Origin: Lachnospiraceae bacterium
Lineage (GTDB): Bacteria > Bacillota > Clostridia > Lachnospirales > Lachnospiraceae
Length of the DNA stretch: 35,228 nucleotides
Direction: 5' to 3'
Assembly: GCA_029219245.1 (NCBI GenBank)
Contig: JAQXTA010000012.1
Coordinates: 1 to 35,228, forward strand
Position 1 is the stretch's first letter. Each line of letters opens with the position of its first letter. The translations under genes were made by a program, and so were the position numbers. The notes beneath the pieces were generated by a model. The model was not told the DNA's origin. It ran no database searches and was given only the letters and a program-made list of their open reading frames with translations. Below are positions 1-9,006 of the stretch, in pieces.

Positions 1-94
1 TGGTTACCACGCCATTGAACATATAAAACACATGGTAAATTACAACGATGACTACAGTCATCCATCTGATGTTGTCAATGTATGTTTTTCTCAT
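1..94 (-). CDS. Acyltransferase family 3-like membrane protein, N-terminal fragment (cut by window edge)
   Basis: The minus strand reads from an ATG at 94 through 31 codons to the window edge without a stop. The peptide starts MRKTYIDNIRWMTVVIVVIY and continues into HVFYMFNG. The pattern Y-I-D-N-I-R-W followed by a hydrophobic helix with a Tyr-His pair is typical of the start of Acyl_transf_3 integral membrane O-acyltransferases, where the early Arg and His belong to the conserved core. A good ribosome site (AAAGGTGG) lies about 8 bases upstream of the ATG. Only the first membrane helix is visible, so substrate and role cannot be stated. Confidence 0.7.
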   Translation of the reverse strand, partial: MRKTYIDNIRWMTVVIVVIYHVFYMFNGVVT

Positions 95-219
95 ATATGT
101 ACCACCTTTGCTATTATTTTCAACATCATAGTAGCATGAACGGGGCAGTATTTCTACCAACAAAAGGAAACAATTCTGCATAGGTTTTGTTAAAAAAAGT
201 GGCATCCAGCACATCACTC

Positions 220-469
220 CTAATAACCCAATTCTTCAAATTCTCCTATTGGAATAGATAATTCAATATCTAATTTTGTATCTTCCTCAGCAACTACTTT
301 TATTCATTTTTTCCTTTTCTCAAATCAATGGTATAATCCCATCTTTAACAGTTGATTAGAGTAAATGACCCTTTCTCTGTTTAAAAATTATTTTATATAT
401 AGGTGCATCATGCTTTTCCAGTTCACTTTGGTAATCTGTCACTGCCTCTGTGGCAAATTGTAAACTCCT
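220..469 (-). pseudogene. Decayed protein-coding remnant, family unknown
   Basis: On the minus strand, protein-like stretches survive in different frames separated by stops. The first contains FATEAVTDYQSELEKHDAP and then IYKIIFKQRKGH, followed by TAA. A middle piece contains IDLRKGKNE. The last contains VVAEEDTKLDIELSIPIGEF and ends EELGY before TAG at 220-222. The amino-acid composition and acidic C-terminus look like former coding sequence with at least two frame breaks, and there is no start codon with a ribosome site. I do not recognise the family. The remaining bases between 95 and 612 show only this remnant and the gdhA terminator. Confidence 0.4.
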
Positions 470-519
470 AAACTATTTTTATTCTAACATAAATATAAAC
501 AGAAGAATCCGGAAATACT

Positions 520-553
520 AAGAAAAGCCCCGGAAATTCAGCATTTCCAGGAC
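520..553 (-). terminator. Intrinsic terminator of gdhA
   Basis: On the minus strand CCTGGAAAT, a short GCTGA loop and ATTTCCGGG form a 9-bp stem with one G-U pair, followed by CTTTTCTT. It lies about 60 bases after the gdhA stop codon. Confidence 0.8.
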
Positions 554-612
554 TTCTCCATATCATTTATTATCTAAAAACTCGTAAGACATATTATGCT
601 CGCAAACACGCA

Positions 613-1962
<1,350 letters not shown>

Positions 1963-2033
1963 TCATGTCCTCCTTTAGTTTAGTATATATCAGTATACAA
2001 AAAAGCTTTGTCCAGACGTTTCTAAAATTGCCT

Positions 2034-2064
2034 GAAAAAAAGCCATAGACACAAAGTTTCTGGC
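2034..2064 (-). promoter_or_regulatory. Terminator-like hairpin in the gdhA leader (possible attenuator)
   Basis: Between promoter and start codon, the minus strand carries GCCAGA...TCTATGGC followed by seven T. This resembles a weak intrinsic terminator lying inside the transcript. The element CTTTGTGTC in its loop can instead pair with GGACAAAG about 20 bases upstream (around 2075-2083), and another GGACAAAG occurs about 40 bases downstream (near 2007-2014). The two pairings exclude each other, as in transcription attenuation. No known riboswitch class was recognised. Confidence 0.45.
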
Positions 2065-2091
2065 TTATCGTGACTTCTTTGTCCCTGTTAC

Positions 2092-2120
2092 ATTATAGTA
2101 TGTCAGCAAAAAATCCACAA
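2092..2120 (-). promoter_or_regulatory. Probable sigma-A promoter of gdhA
   Basis: TTGTGG (2115-2120), a 17-bp spacer and a perfect TATAAT (2092-2097) are read on the minus strand. Transcription would start near 2085 and give a leader of about 125 bases. Confidence 0.7.
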
Positions 2121-2237
2121 CCCTGATTTCATCTATGCATATATAAAAATTTTATGCGTTTTTTTATACAAATTGTACAATGATACAAACATTAGTGCAT
2201 TATTGTATACAAAATGAAGCGTATAACGTCCGATTTT

Positions 2238-2669
2238 TTATAAAAAATCCTTAAGCTGTTCAATGTTCTTTTCTTCAAAATCCATCAATTCCTTAGCAAG
2301 TTCCACCGACCTTTCATCCGCGGATGTATGATGTTTTACAGACTTATACATACTTGTCAATCCTCTGTTGCTTCCCTGTATCAACATTTCTGCCAAATGA
2401 CTTAAACTGGTATTAAATAACGTATTTGCGTGTACACTGCCCCGTAGTATCATCTCCGATACCTGATTTTCCCGACAGGTTCTGCTTTTCTCTTCAATCA
2501 ATCTTTCCACTGCATCATTGTGAATTCTGGCATAGCCGACAGACTGTCTGGATAAATTTATAATGAATTTATCATCCTCGACTTTATCCAGAAGCGTATC
2601 AATCGCCGCCATTGCCATTTTTGTATTTTTTTGTATCTCCCTCAATATTGCAATATCATCCTGCTTCAT
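2238..2669 (-). CDS. Unknown helical cytosolic protein, 143 aa
   Basis: I do not recognise a named family. The protein begins MKQDDIAILREIQKNTKMAM and appears almost fully alpha-helical, with long amphipathic stretches and no membrane segment or signal peptide. The pattern is compatible with a four-helix-bundle or ferritin-like fold of the DUF2383 type, but no metal-ligand set was identified. The ATG at 2669 is chosen over the in-frame TTG at 2684 because AAGGAG sits 5 bases before that ATG. It lies between the gdhA promoter region and the terminator of the SH3 gene, so it is probably a single-gene unit. Confidence 0.7.
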   Translation of the reverse strand: MKQDDIAILREIQKNTKMAMAAIDTLLDKVEDDKFIINLSRQSVGYARIHNDAVERLIEEKSRTCRENQVSEMILRGSVHANTLFNTSLSHLAEMLIQGSNRGLTSMYKSVKHHTSADERSVELAKELMDFEEKNIEQLKDFL

Positions 2670-2736
2670 CTTAGCTCCTTCCAATCTTATCCCAACAAAT
2701 TAAAGCTTCATTCTTCTTATAAATGTTTTCCATTAC

Positions 2737-2770
2737 AAAAAAGAGTATAGATTTGACTCTATACTCTTTA
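2737..2770 (-). terminator. Intrinsic terminator of the SH3-domain membrane protein gene
   Basis: AAGAGTATAGA, a short loop and TCTATACTCTT form an 11-bp stem followed by a T-run on the minus strand. It is about 40 bases after the stop codon of the SH3 gene. Confidence 0.85.
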
Positions 2771-2809
2771 TCATTACCATTTTATGTTGTTTATAAACCT
2801 GCCAAATTT

Positions 2810-4117
2810 TTATTTTACAAACTCAGACTTTACATAAGCAGTCTGACCTTTGTAATTAATCTTGGTCCAGCCGTCTGCCTGTTTCATAATGACATCCAGT
2901 TTTTCGCCGACATAAGCAGTTCCCAGTTTTTCACTATCTTCACTTGCACTGCTCCGGATTCTGACATTTTCAATAACCGTTACCGTTTTGCCCGAAGTCT
3001 GTGTATTATTTGACTCTGTTTCCTGTTCCGGTTCATTTTCTTCTGGTTCCGTATCGTTAGTTGCAACATCCATTTCTGTTGTTTCACTATCTTCCAGATA
3101 TTCGCTCTTAATGTAGGCCTCCGAACCTTCATATTCGATTTTACTCCAGCCGTTTCCTTTTTTCTCTAACAGCTTAAATTCATCACCGACTGCTGCTTTA
3201 CCAAGCTTATCGGCGGTTTCACTATCGGAAGATCTGATGTTAACAACATCAATTGCTCTTACTTTTGTAACAACCTGAACGGTTTCGTTTTCCTCTTCTG
3301 TATTTTCATCAAGTTCTGCATCTACCCCGGCTTCCTCTGTGGGTTCATCCGTTGTATCGCTCCCTTCTGCCTGTGCCAGTGCTTCTCCGACATATTTATC
3401 AATTTCTTTCTTTAAGTCAAGAATAAACTGTCCCAGTTCTTCATCCTCTGCCAGCATATCATTGTAGGCTACCGCAACTTTATTGTTCAATTCTACAGCA
3501 TCATCCTGTAAGCTGACTTCTTTGATGTATTTCAAATCGCTTTCGTTTTCTTCACCATTGTTATTAATATAATATTTACCATTCTCATCCATGCATACAT
3601 AGAATACCTTCATTCCGGGAATAGTATTCTCATAATCAAAAAATTTCACTTCAGAACATGCATAAACCAGATAGGAATTTTCAGCCGGTCCAACCTTTGT
3701 ATAAATATCAAGTGTCGGATAGGATTCAATGTATTTACTCATTTCTTCAATCCGGATAATTTCAGTATTATCAATCTTATCAACTAATGTCTGAATAGTA
3801 TCAATATCACCATCCGCTATTGCCTTATAATAAGAATTCATCAGTTCATTAATTTCCGGATGTGCATTTTCCTCCAATGGCACCTCCGGTGTTGCAATTG
3901 AAGTGCTTGTTGTTTCTTCTATTGTATTGTTTACAGTAACATTTTCCTTTTCTTCTACTGCTTTCTTATTCGCATTAACGGAAATAACAATGGTAATGAT
4001 AACGCAGACTGCCAACACAACCGGCATAACAATCTTGGCATTCTTTACAATCCAATTCTTAAGAATTTCCAATTTGGCCATCAGGAAATCCCGAATATTG
4101 TTATTTGACGTATTCAT
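2810..4117 (-). CDS. Membrane-anchored protein with two C-terminal bacterial SH3 domains
   Basis: The protein has 435 residues. A short cytoplasmic N-terminus is followed by one membrane helix (about 28-48, rich in V, I and A), so the rest should face the outside. Residues about 85-200 look like a compact NTF2-like domain (ELMNSYYKAIADGDIDTIQT start). An acidic linker follows at 250-280. Two SH3_3-type domains lie at about 284-343 and 377-435, each with the V-x-x-R-S-S and G-W-x-K-I-x-Y-x-G-x-x-A-Y-x-K-S-E-x patterns, and a second acidic linker separates them. Such domains usually bind peptidoglycan. The start is uncertain: ATG at 4117 has only a weak AAAGG-type site, and an in-frame ATG occurs at codon 13. 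The tRNA-Arg gene lies directly upstream with no terminator between. Confidence 0.85.
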   Translation of the reverse strand: MNTSNNNIRDFLMAKLEILKNWIVKNAKIVMPVVLAVCVIITIVISVNANKKAVEEKENVTVNNTIEETTSTSIATPEVPLEENAHPEINELMNSYYKAIADGDIDTIQTLVDKIDNTEIIRIEEMSKYIESYPTLDIYTKVGPAENSYLVYACSEVKFFDYENTIPGMKVFYVCMDENGKYYINNNGEENESDLKYIKEVSLQDDAVELNNKVAVAYNDMLAEDEELGQFILDLKKEIDKYVGEALAQAEGSDTTDEPTEEAGVDAELDENTEEENETVQVVTKVRAIDVVNIRSSDSETADKLGKAAVGDEFKLLEKKGNGWSKIEYEGSEAYIKSEYLEDSETTEMDVATNDTEPEENEPEQETESNNTQTSGKTVTVIENVRIRSSASEDSEKLGTAYVGEKLDVIMKQADGWTKINYKGQTAYVKSEFVK

Positions 4118-4155
4118 AATCTACAACCTTTCCTTTTTAAAACGATGATGTAAAA

Positions 4156-4227
4156 TGCACCCGACAGGAATCGAACCTGCATCAAAGGCGTCGGAGGCCT
4201 ACGTTTTATCCGTTAGACTACGGGTGC
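4156..4227 (-). tRNA. tRNA-Arg, anticodon CCG
   Basis: The minus strand folds into a cloverleaf. The acceptor strand GCACCCG pairs with CGGGTGC and is followed by A73. The anticodon loop is CTCCGAC (U33, then CCG), which reads CGG. The T arm is GCAGG-TTCGATT-CCTGT. The D stem has one C-A mismatch and the outer anticodon-stem pair is U-U, so the tRNA is slightly imperfect but well formed. CCA is not encoded. The 72-base gene lies 38 bases upstream of the SH3 membrane protein gene. Confidence 0.93.
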
Positions 4228-4241
4228 AAATATGAAATTAA

Positions 4242-4328
4242 CTCTAGACCTTCGGTCTACACTCCAGACTTTCAGTCTGTCTCATAAGCTCTAGACCTTC
4301 GGTCTACACTCCAGACTTTCAGTCTGTC
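4242..4328. repeat. Two identical 40-base repeats, each made of two UUCG/UUUC-capped hairpins
   Basis: Copies at 4242-4281 and 4289-4328 are identical and separated by TCATAAG. Each copy holds TAGACC-TTC-GGTCTA and, 6 bases on, CAGACT-TTC-AGTCTG, so the cluster contains four compact 6-bp hairpins in a row. There is no T-run, so these are not ordinary terminators. They lie between the DUF5688 gene and tRNA-Arg. Confidence 0.85.
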
Positions 4329-4330
4329 GT

Positions 4331-4393
4331 TATCATATCGGTTCTGACCAAATGTCTGCTAACGCAGCCGCTTGGTCATCTTCCGATATGATA
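4331..4393. repeat. Large nested inverted repeat beside the hairpin repeats
   Basis: An 11-bp outer arm (4331-4341) pairs with 4383-4393. Inside it, TGACCAA (4345-4351) pairs with TTGGTCA (4372-4378). In the centre CTGC-TAAC-GCAG (4356-4367) forms a small hairpin. Together these make a cruciform or RNA stem of about 63 bases without a T-tract. Apart from the tRNA, 4118-4481 holds only these structured repeats. Confidence 0.8.
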
Positions 4394-4481
4394 TGTTACA
4401 AATTTATTACATCATCTTGCTTATCATACCATAACAATCTCGTGTTGTCTAGTAATCAATTCGGAAAGAAATAATTTCCTT

Positions 4482-5399
4482 TTATGCCAGGATTTTGATT
4501 GTATCCGCTATTCGGTCATAATAGTACACACTGTAGGATAGGATTTCCTCCGGTTCTACCTGTGTGTCATTCACTTCTTTTACCATATTTTTGTAAAAAG
4601 ATTTTTCGGCAATTTCATCATCCGGCACCAGAATAACCTCATGTACAGAGCTTGGCAAAATAATCAGATTTTTATTAAATTTACGGGTCAGCTTCTTCAT
4701 CTCTTCCGAATACAGGATGGATGCTGCTCCAAAAATCCGGTCCCGATTGGTTAATACATACATTATGGAATCTGCCCGTTTGGGCAATTCGATTTCATCC
4801 TCGTTAATATCCACTTTTAAACCCTGAGATAATAATTCATGCAGGATTTTTTTAATCGGAATCAGTTCTTCCGGTAAAAGCTGTGCCATATTATTTTTGG
4901 CATGCTCATACAACCTATATTTATCGATCCCCCACATTTTCAGGTGACTGTTACGAATCAAAATTGTTGCCTTGCCAATATGTTCTTCTTCCATAGCATA
5001 ATAAAAAACAATGGCTAAATCATTCCATTTTATATAGGGTATATCTTCTAACAATTTCCGGTTACTTTCCTCATGGATCAGTTTATACAGAACACGCTTC
5101 TGTACCTGCTCATACTGCGTAAAAAATTCCATATCCATATGAATATCTTTGGCATTTCTCTGATAAGCGCACAGGATATCATATATAATATCGCCGAATG
5201 CTCTTCCTTCTTCATAATCCGCATAGAGCTCATCGATATAGATGGTAGGTGAAACGTTGCTTCCTTTTTTGTTAATAATAATGCCTTTTAAGATAACCCC
5301 ATTGTTTTTGATGACTTCTCTATCAGAAATTTCGTACTCATCCCCCATAGAATCTCTTAATGCATTACATACCTTTTCTTTAAATTGTTCAAAAACCAT
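4482..5399 (-). CDS. DUF5688 family protein
   Basis: The 305-residue cytosolic protein begins MVFEQFKEKVCNALRDSMGD. It resembles the DUF5688 proteins that occur, often in several copies, in Lachnospiraceae. Family-like features are IYIDELYADYEEGRAFGDII near residues 70-90, YIKWNDLAIVFYY near 145, and the C-terminal segment YVLTNRDRIFGAASILY followed by LIILPSSVHEVILVP. The function of the family is unknown to me. No membrane helix or nuclease motif is seen. The hairpin repeat cluster and the tRNA gene follow it downstream. Confidence 0.75.
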   Translation of the reverse strand: MVFEQFKEKVCNALRDSMGDEYEISDREVIKNNGVILKGIIINKKGSNVSPTIYIDELYADYEEGRAFGDIIYDILCAYQRNAKDIHMDMEFFTQYEQVQKRVLYKLIHEESNRKLLEDIPYIKWNDLAIVFYYAMEEEHIGKATILIRNSHLKMWGIDKYRLYEHAKNNMAQLLPEELIPIKKILHELLSQGLKVDINEDEIELPKRADSIMYVLTNRDRIFGAASILYSEEMKKLTRKFNKNLIILPSSVHEVILVPDDEIAEKSFYKNMVKEVNDTQVEPEEILSYSVYYYDRIADTIKILA

Positions 5400-5462
5400 T
5401 TTGTCCTCTCTTTCTATTTCTCTCCGGACAAAATTTTAAACATTGTAAATGGAAAAATAAAC

Positions 5463-5497
5463 AAAAAGACAATGGAGCACATCTTCTCCATTGTCTT
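5463..5497 (-). terminator. Intrinsic terminator of efp
   Basis: AAGACAATGGAG, a 7-base loop and CTCCATTGTCTT followed by TTTGTTTATTTTT are read on the minus strand. It lies about 35 bases after the efp stop codon and closes the efp transcription unit. Confidence 0.9.
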
Positions 5498-5531
5498 ACA
5501 AGCTCTTAGAAAAATGTAACAGCAGTACCGA

Positions 5532-6089
5532 TTATACTCTGGACAGATATTCGCCTGTTCTGGTATCAATCTTAATCACTTCACCCTGATCAACAAATAA
5601 CGGTACCATAACCTTTGCCCCGGTTTCTACGATAGCCGGTTTAGTTGCACCTGTTGCGGTATCTCCCTTAAAGCCCGGCTCTGTATCTGTAATCTCAAGT
5701 TCTACAAATAACGGTGGTTCAATTGCAAATACATTTCCATTGTAAGAACAGATTTTAACCATCTCGTTCTCTTTTACAAACTTCAGAGAATCACCTACGG
5801 TATCGGAATTCAGTGCAATCTGATCATAAGTTTCTACATCCATGAAATTATATAAATCACCATCACTGTACAAGTACTGCATATCTTTTCTATCAATACG
5901 TGCCTGTGGGCATTTCTCAGTAGGTCTGAAGGTCTTTTCAACAACACCTCCATTGATAATGTTTTTCAGTTTTGTTCTGACAAAAGCTGCTCCCTTACCT
6001 GGTTTTACATGCTGGAATTCAATTATCTGATAAACATTACCCTCAAATTCAATGGTAATACCATTTCTGAAATCGCCTGCAGATATCAT
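5532..6089 (-). CDS. efp: Translation elongation factor P
   Basis: EF-P binds between the P and E sites of the ribosome and rescues stalling at consecutive prolines. At 185 residues it has the usual length and three-barrel layout. The N-terminal KOW-like domain carries the loop [12 protein letters not shown], whose tip lysine (about residue 32) is the conserved, often modified residue. The middle and C-terminal OB domains follow, and the C-terminus [14 protein letters not shown] matches the family. The gene is preceded by GGAGG about 9 bases upstream of the ATG and ends in a strong terminator. It follows the ROK kinase and aro genes and may be their last gene or have its own promoter in the 106-base gap. 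Confidence 0.97.
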   Translation of the reverse strand: MISAGDFRNGITIEFEGNVYQIIEFQHVKPGKGAAFVRTKLKNIINGGVVEKTFRPTEKCPQARIDRKDMQYLYSDGDLYNFMDVETYDQIALNSDTVGDSLKFVKENEMVKICSYNGNVFAIEPPLFVELEITDTEPGFKGDTATGATKPAIVETGAKVMVPLFVDQGEVIKIDTRTGEYLSRV

Positions 6090-6195
6090 AAAATAATCCT
6101 CCTAAGTTTTCACAATTATAATTCCTTCTTAGTTTATACTATAAATTCCTATTTTTCAACCTCTTTCCCAAAAAAAGCTAAAACTTTTTCTGTTT

Positions 6196-7065
6196 TCAGA
6201 CCACAACACGTCTTGCAAGTTCTAAGCATCCCATGATTCCCTGATTATCCTGCAGACTGGCCGGTACAATGTAGTGCTCTAAATCTTCTATCTGCTTTGT
6301 CTTAATATAATCTCCCAACAACTCTTTCACATACTGCCGAATCATCGGGAAAAGCTGCTCCTGATGCATGACACCACCACCTAAAATAATCATCTCCGGT
6401 GAAAGTGTAAATATATAGTTTGCAAGTGCCTGCGCAATATAATAGGCTTCTAAATCCCATACTTCCTTCTGATCTTTTAATTCAATTGCTTTTTTACCCC
6501 ATCTTGCCTCGATTGCCGGTCCCGCTGCCATACCTTCCAGACATGCCTTATGATATGGACATTTTCCTTCATAAACATCCCCATCACGTCTTCGGATAAG
6601 TACATGTCCTGCTTCCGGATGCATCATTCCATGCAGCAGTTTTCCTTCCACATAGATTCCGGCACCGATACCGGTTCCAATCGTAATGTAAATAACATTG
6701 TCTTTTCCTTTCGCCTGACCAAAGGTCACTTCTCCCAAAACTGAGCCGTTCACATCCGTATCAAAACCAACCGGACAGCCAAGTGCTTTTTCAAAAGCAC
6801 CAACCATATCACAGTTAATCCACGACAATTTCGTTGTACTGGTGATATACCCATAAGTATCTGATTTTTTATTTAAATCCACCGGTCCAAAGCACGCGAT
6901 TCCCAATGCCTCGATTCCTTTTCCTTCAAAATAGGAAATCAGCTTCGGAATCGTTATTTCCGGTGTCTGTGTAGGAATCGACACCTGTTCAAAAATTTCT
7001 CCCTTCTCATTTCCGATGGCGCATACCATCTTCGTACCGCCTGCTTCCAATGCTCCTAACCTCAT
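6196..7065 (-). CDS. scrK: ROK-family sugar kinase, probable fructokinase
   Basis: This 289-residue kinase probably phosphorylates fructose, or a related hexose, with ATP. The N-terminal phosphate-binding motif is LGALEAGGTKMVCAIG. The second ATP-binding segment is ITIGTGIGAGIYVEGKLLHG, and D104 in FDTDVNGS is in the catalytic aspartate position. The metal site is the ROK type: H in PEAGHVLI followed by CPYHKACLEG. The CPxHxxCLEG(L/M)AAGPAIE pattern and overall length resemble YdhR/ScrK-type fructokinases rather than glucokinases. The gene starts two bases after the aroQ stop, so it is probably translated from the same mRNA. Its place among shikimate genes and efp is unexpected. Confidence 0.85.
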   Translation of the reverse strand: MRLGALEAGGTKMVCAIGNEKGEIFEQVSIPTQTPEITIPKLISYFEGKGIEALGIACFGPVDLNKKSDTYGYITSTTKLSWINCDMVGAFEKALGCPVGFDTDVNGSVLGEVTFGQAKGKDNVIYITIGTGIGAGIYVEGKLLHGMMHPEAGHVLIRRRDGDVYEGKCPYHKACLEGMAAGPAIEARWGKKAIELKDQKEVWDLEAYYIAQALANYIFTLSPEMIILGGGVMHQEQLFPMIRQYVKELLGDYIKTKQIEDLEHYIVPASLQDNQGIMGCLELARRVVV

Positions 7066-7067
7066 AC

Positions 7068-7505
7068 CTATCCCTCTTCTTTCCCCAGAATAAAATCAAT
7101 TGCCATCAGATACCCCTCAAGGCCATGTCCGTAAATCTGCTTATCGCAAGCCGGTGCCGTTACCGATACTTTACGGAACTCTTCTCTTTCCATAATGTTG
7201 GAAATATGGATTTCCACCTTCGGTACTGTAATACTGGAAAGTGCATCCCGGATGGCATAGCTGTAATGGGTATAGGCACCGGGATTAATCACGATTCCTT
7301 CTGTTCCGTCAAAATAAGCATCCTGAATCCGGTCAATAATTGCCCCCTCATGGTTACTCTGGAATACCTCAATCGTACAATCTTCTTCCTGCCCTTTTTT
7401 TGCAATCATGTTGAGCAGATAGTCATAATCCTGTACTCCATATACACTTTTTTCCCGAATTCCCAAGAAATTCAGATTTGGTCCGTTAATTACCAATAAC
7501 TTCAT
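7068..7505 (-). CDS. aroQ: 3-dehydroquinate dehydratase, type II
   Basis: This enzyme performs the third step of the shikimate pathway, 3-dehydroquinate to 3-dehydroshikimate. The 145-residue length and the start LLVINGPNLNFLGIREKSVYG define the small dodecameric type II class. Visible active-site residues are the Arg and Tyr in IREKSVYG, the Asn and His in NPGAYTHYSYA, and the His in VEIHISNI. The gene lies between aroK (62-base gap) and the ROK kinase, within a run of aroE, aroK and aroQ. Confidence 0.96.
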   Translation of the reverse strand: MKLLVINGPNLNFLGIREKSVYGVQDYDYLLNMIAKKGQEEDCTIEVFQSNHEGAIIDRIQDAYFDGTEGIVINPGAYTHYSYAIRDALSSITVPKVEIHISNIMEREEFRKVSVTAPACDKQIYGHGLEGYLMAIDFILGKEEG

Positions 7506-7567
7506 ATATCTCCCTCTCTTTCCAAAGTATTTTTATTTGCCTGTCTTCAGAAATAAAAAAGCCAGAA

Positions 7568-8071
7568 TTATACTTTTGCTATAATCTCATCTAAAATCGT
7601 ATCAAAATCTTTTCCATCTACGTCAATAATCACATCTGCCGCCTGTTCATAAATAACCAATCGCTGCTCCATCAGATTTTCTATTTTCTCCTTTGGATTT
7701 TCACCTTGCAAAAGCGGTCTGGTCGTATCATTTTTGACTCTCTCATAAATGGTTTCTGCACTGGCACGAAGATACACCACCGTTCCAAGCTGTTTTAGCA
7801 GAATATGGTTCTCCTTTCGTATCGGCAACCCACCGCCTACCGATATAATTCGATTTTTTTCTGTCTGTATCAGATTTTTTAAACACTTGGTTTCCAAATC
7901 GCGGAAATAAACTTCTCCATCTGTAGCAAAAATTTCAGAAATGGTTCTTCCCTCTTCCTTTTCAATCAACTTATCCGTATCCAGCATGGAACGGCGCATC
8001 CGATAGGATAATTTAATACCTACCGTCGATTTTCCGCACCCCATAAACCCGATTAAAATAATATTTCCCAT
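7568..8071 (-). CDS. aroK: Shikimate kinase
   Basis: The enzyme phosphorylates shikimate at the 3-OH with ATP. The 167-residue protein has the Walker A motif GFMGCGKSTVG, the shikimate and magnesium residues in LDTDKLIE, the Arg of YFRDLE, the substrate glycine motif SVGGGLP and the lid arginine in TRPLL. It lies 39 bases downstream of aroE and 62 bases upstream of aroQ on one strand, so the three consecutive shikimate genes are probably one operon. Confidence 0.96.
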   Translation of the reverse strand: MGNIILIGFMGCGKSTVGIKLSYRMRRSMLDTDKLIEKEEGRTISEIFATDGEVYFRDLETKCLKNLIQTEKNRIISVGGGLPIRKENHILLKQLGTVVYLRASAETIYERVKNDTTRPLLQGENPKEKIENLMEQRLVIYEQAADVIIDVDGKDFDTILDEIIAKV

Positions 8072-8110
8072 TTTGCTTTCCTTTGCTCTATGTAGCCTTT
8101 TGTCTATTGT

Positions 8111-8974
8111 TTATATACCCATAGCCTCTTTCATACTGGCATATGCCGCCTGTGCATCCTCTTTGGTAATTTCCACCTGATTCCACAATTCATAGGCAAT
8201 GATCCCCTGATACAACAGCATTTTCAGCCCATTATAAGCTTCTCCGCCTGCCTGCCTTACCATCCGCATAAAGCGGGTTTCAAACGGCCGGTATATCAGA
8301 TCATAGCCTGTATGAATTTTCTGATAAAAAGCTTCATCTTCAATTACCACCTCTTCATCATGTGGTGCCAGTCCGACGGACGTCCCCTGAATTGCAAGAA
8401 ATCGCTTATCCGGCAGCTTACCATAATCCGACAGCAGCATAGGCACGATCACTTCTCTTTCTGCAGCCCGATTTACTTCCTCCGCAACTGTCTTGGCCTT
8501 ATCAAACGTCCGGTTCAGCATATATACCTTTGCAGCACCTTTCGAGGCACACAGGTAAGCTACCGCACGCGCCGCACCGCCTGCCCCCAAGAGAATCATT
8601 TCTTCTCCTTCTATCTGCACACCGTCCTCTGTCATCGCCCGGTACAGTCCCAGCATGTCGGTGTTATAACCTTTATAGCCACCATCCATACGGACTAACG
8701 TATTGACTGCCCCAATCTGCGCCGCCAGCTGATCTACTTCCACAAGACTTTCCATCACTTCACTTTTGTACGGAACCGTCACATTCATGCCAAGAATATT
8801 TAAAGCATAGGCACCTTTTATGGCATCTCCAACCCTGCCCTCTTCCACCAGAAAAGGAACATAGACCAGGTTATGTCCTCTTCTATCTGCAAGTGTATTA
8901 TGAATGGCCGGTGACATCGTATGTTCCACCGGGTTTCCGATTAACCCACAGGTTCTTGTTTTTCCGTCAATCAT
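8111..8974 (-). CDS. aroE: Shikimate dehydrogenase (NADP)
   Basis: The enzyme reduces 3-dehydroshikimate to shikimate. With the ATG at 8974 it has 287 residues, normal for AroE. The substrate site is GLIGNPVEHTMSPAIHN; the catalytic Lys is in NVTVPYKSEVM and the Asp in YNTDMLG. The Rossmann motif is LLGAGGAARAVAYL, followed by the NADP loop NRTFDKA. The in-frame opening continues upstream to 9154, but that part overlaps yqeG and looks non-coding. The ATG at 8974 is preceded by GGAGG with 5-6 bases spacing and begins right at the conserved domain. Confidence 0.95.
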   Translation of the reverse strand: MIDGKTRTCGLIGNPVEHTMSPAIHNTLADRRGHNLVYVPFLVEEGRVGDAIKGAYALNILGMNVTVPYKSEVMESLVEVDQLAAQIGAVNTLVRMDGGYKGYNTDMLGLYRAMTEDGVQIEGEEMILLGAGGAARAVAYLCASKGAAKVYMLNRTFDKAKTVAEEVNRAAEREVIVPMLLSDYGKLPDKRFLAIQGTSVGLAPHDEEVVIEDEAFYQKIHTGYDLIYRPFETRFMRMVRQAGGEAYNGLKMLLYQGIIAYELWNQVEITKEDAQAAYASMKEAMGI

Positions 8975-9006
8975 AGTTTCCTCCGTTCTGATTCGCTTCT
9001 TGAATT

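Noticed and set aside
2034-2090. ANTAR-type double hexaloop antitermination site in the gdhA leader
   Set aside because: One possible hexaloop (GAC-AAAGAA-GTC) has A1 and G4, but its stem is only 3 bp and no second hexaloop with the same pattern was found next to the terminator.
4242-4328. CRISPR-like repeat pair
   Set aside because: There are only two units, separated by 7 bases; each unit is itself two hairpins, and no cas gene is near.
6133-6159. Promoter TTGAAA/TATAAA upstream of efp
   Set aside because: The spacer is only 15 bases; it was too weak to list, although efp may have a promoter in this gap.
7050-7499. Long plus-strand open frame opposite aroQ
   Set aside because: It is the mirror of a well-supported shikimate gene and has no ribosome site or recognisable protein features.
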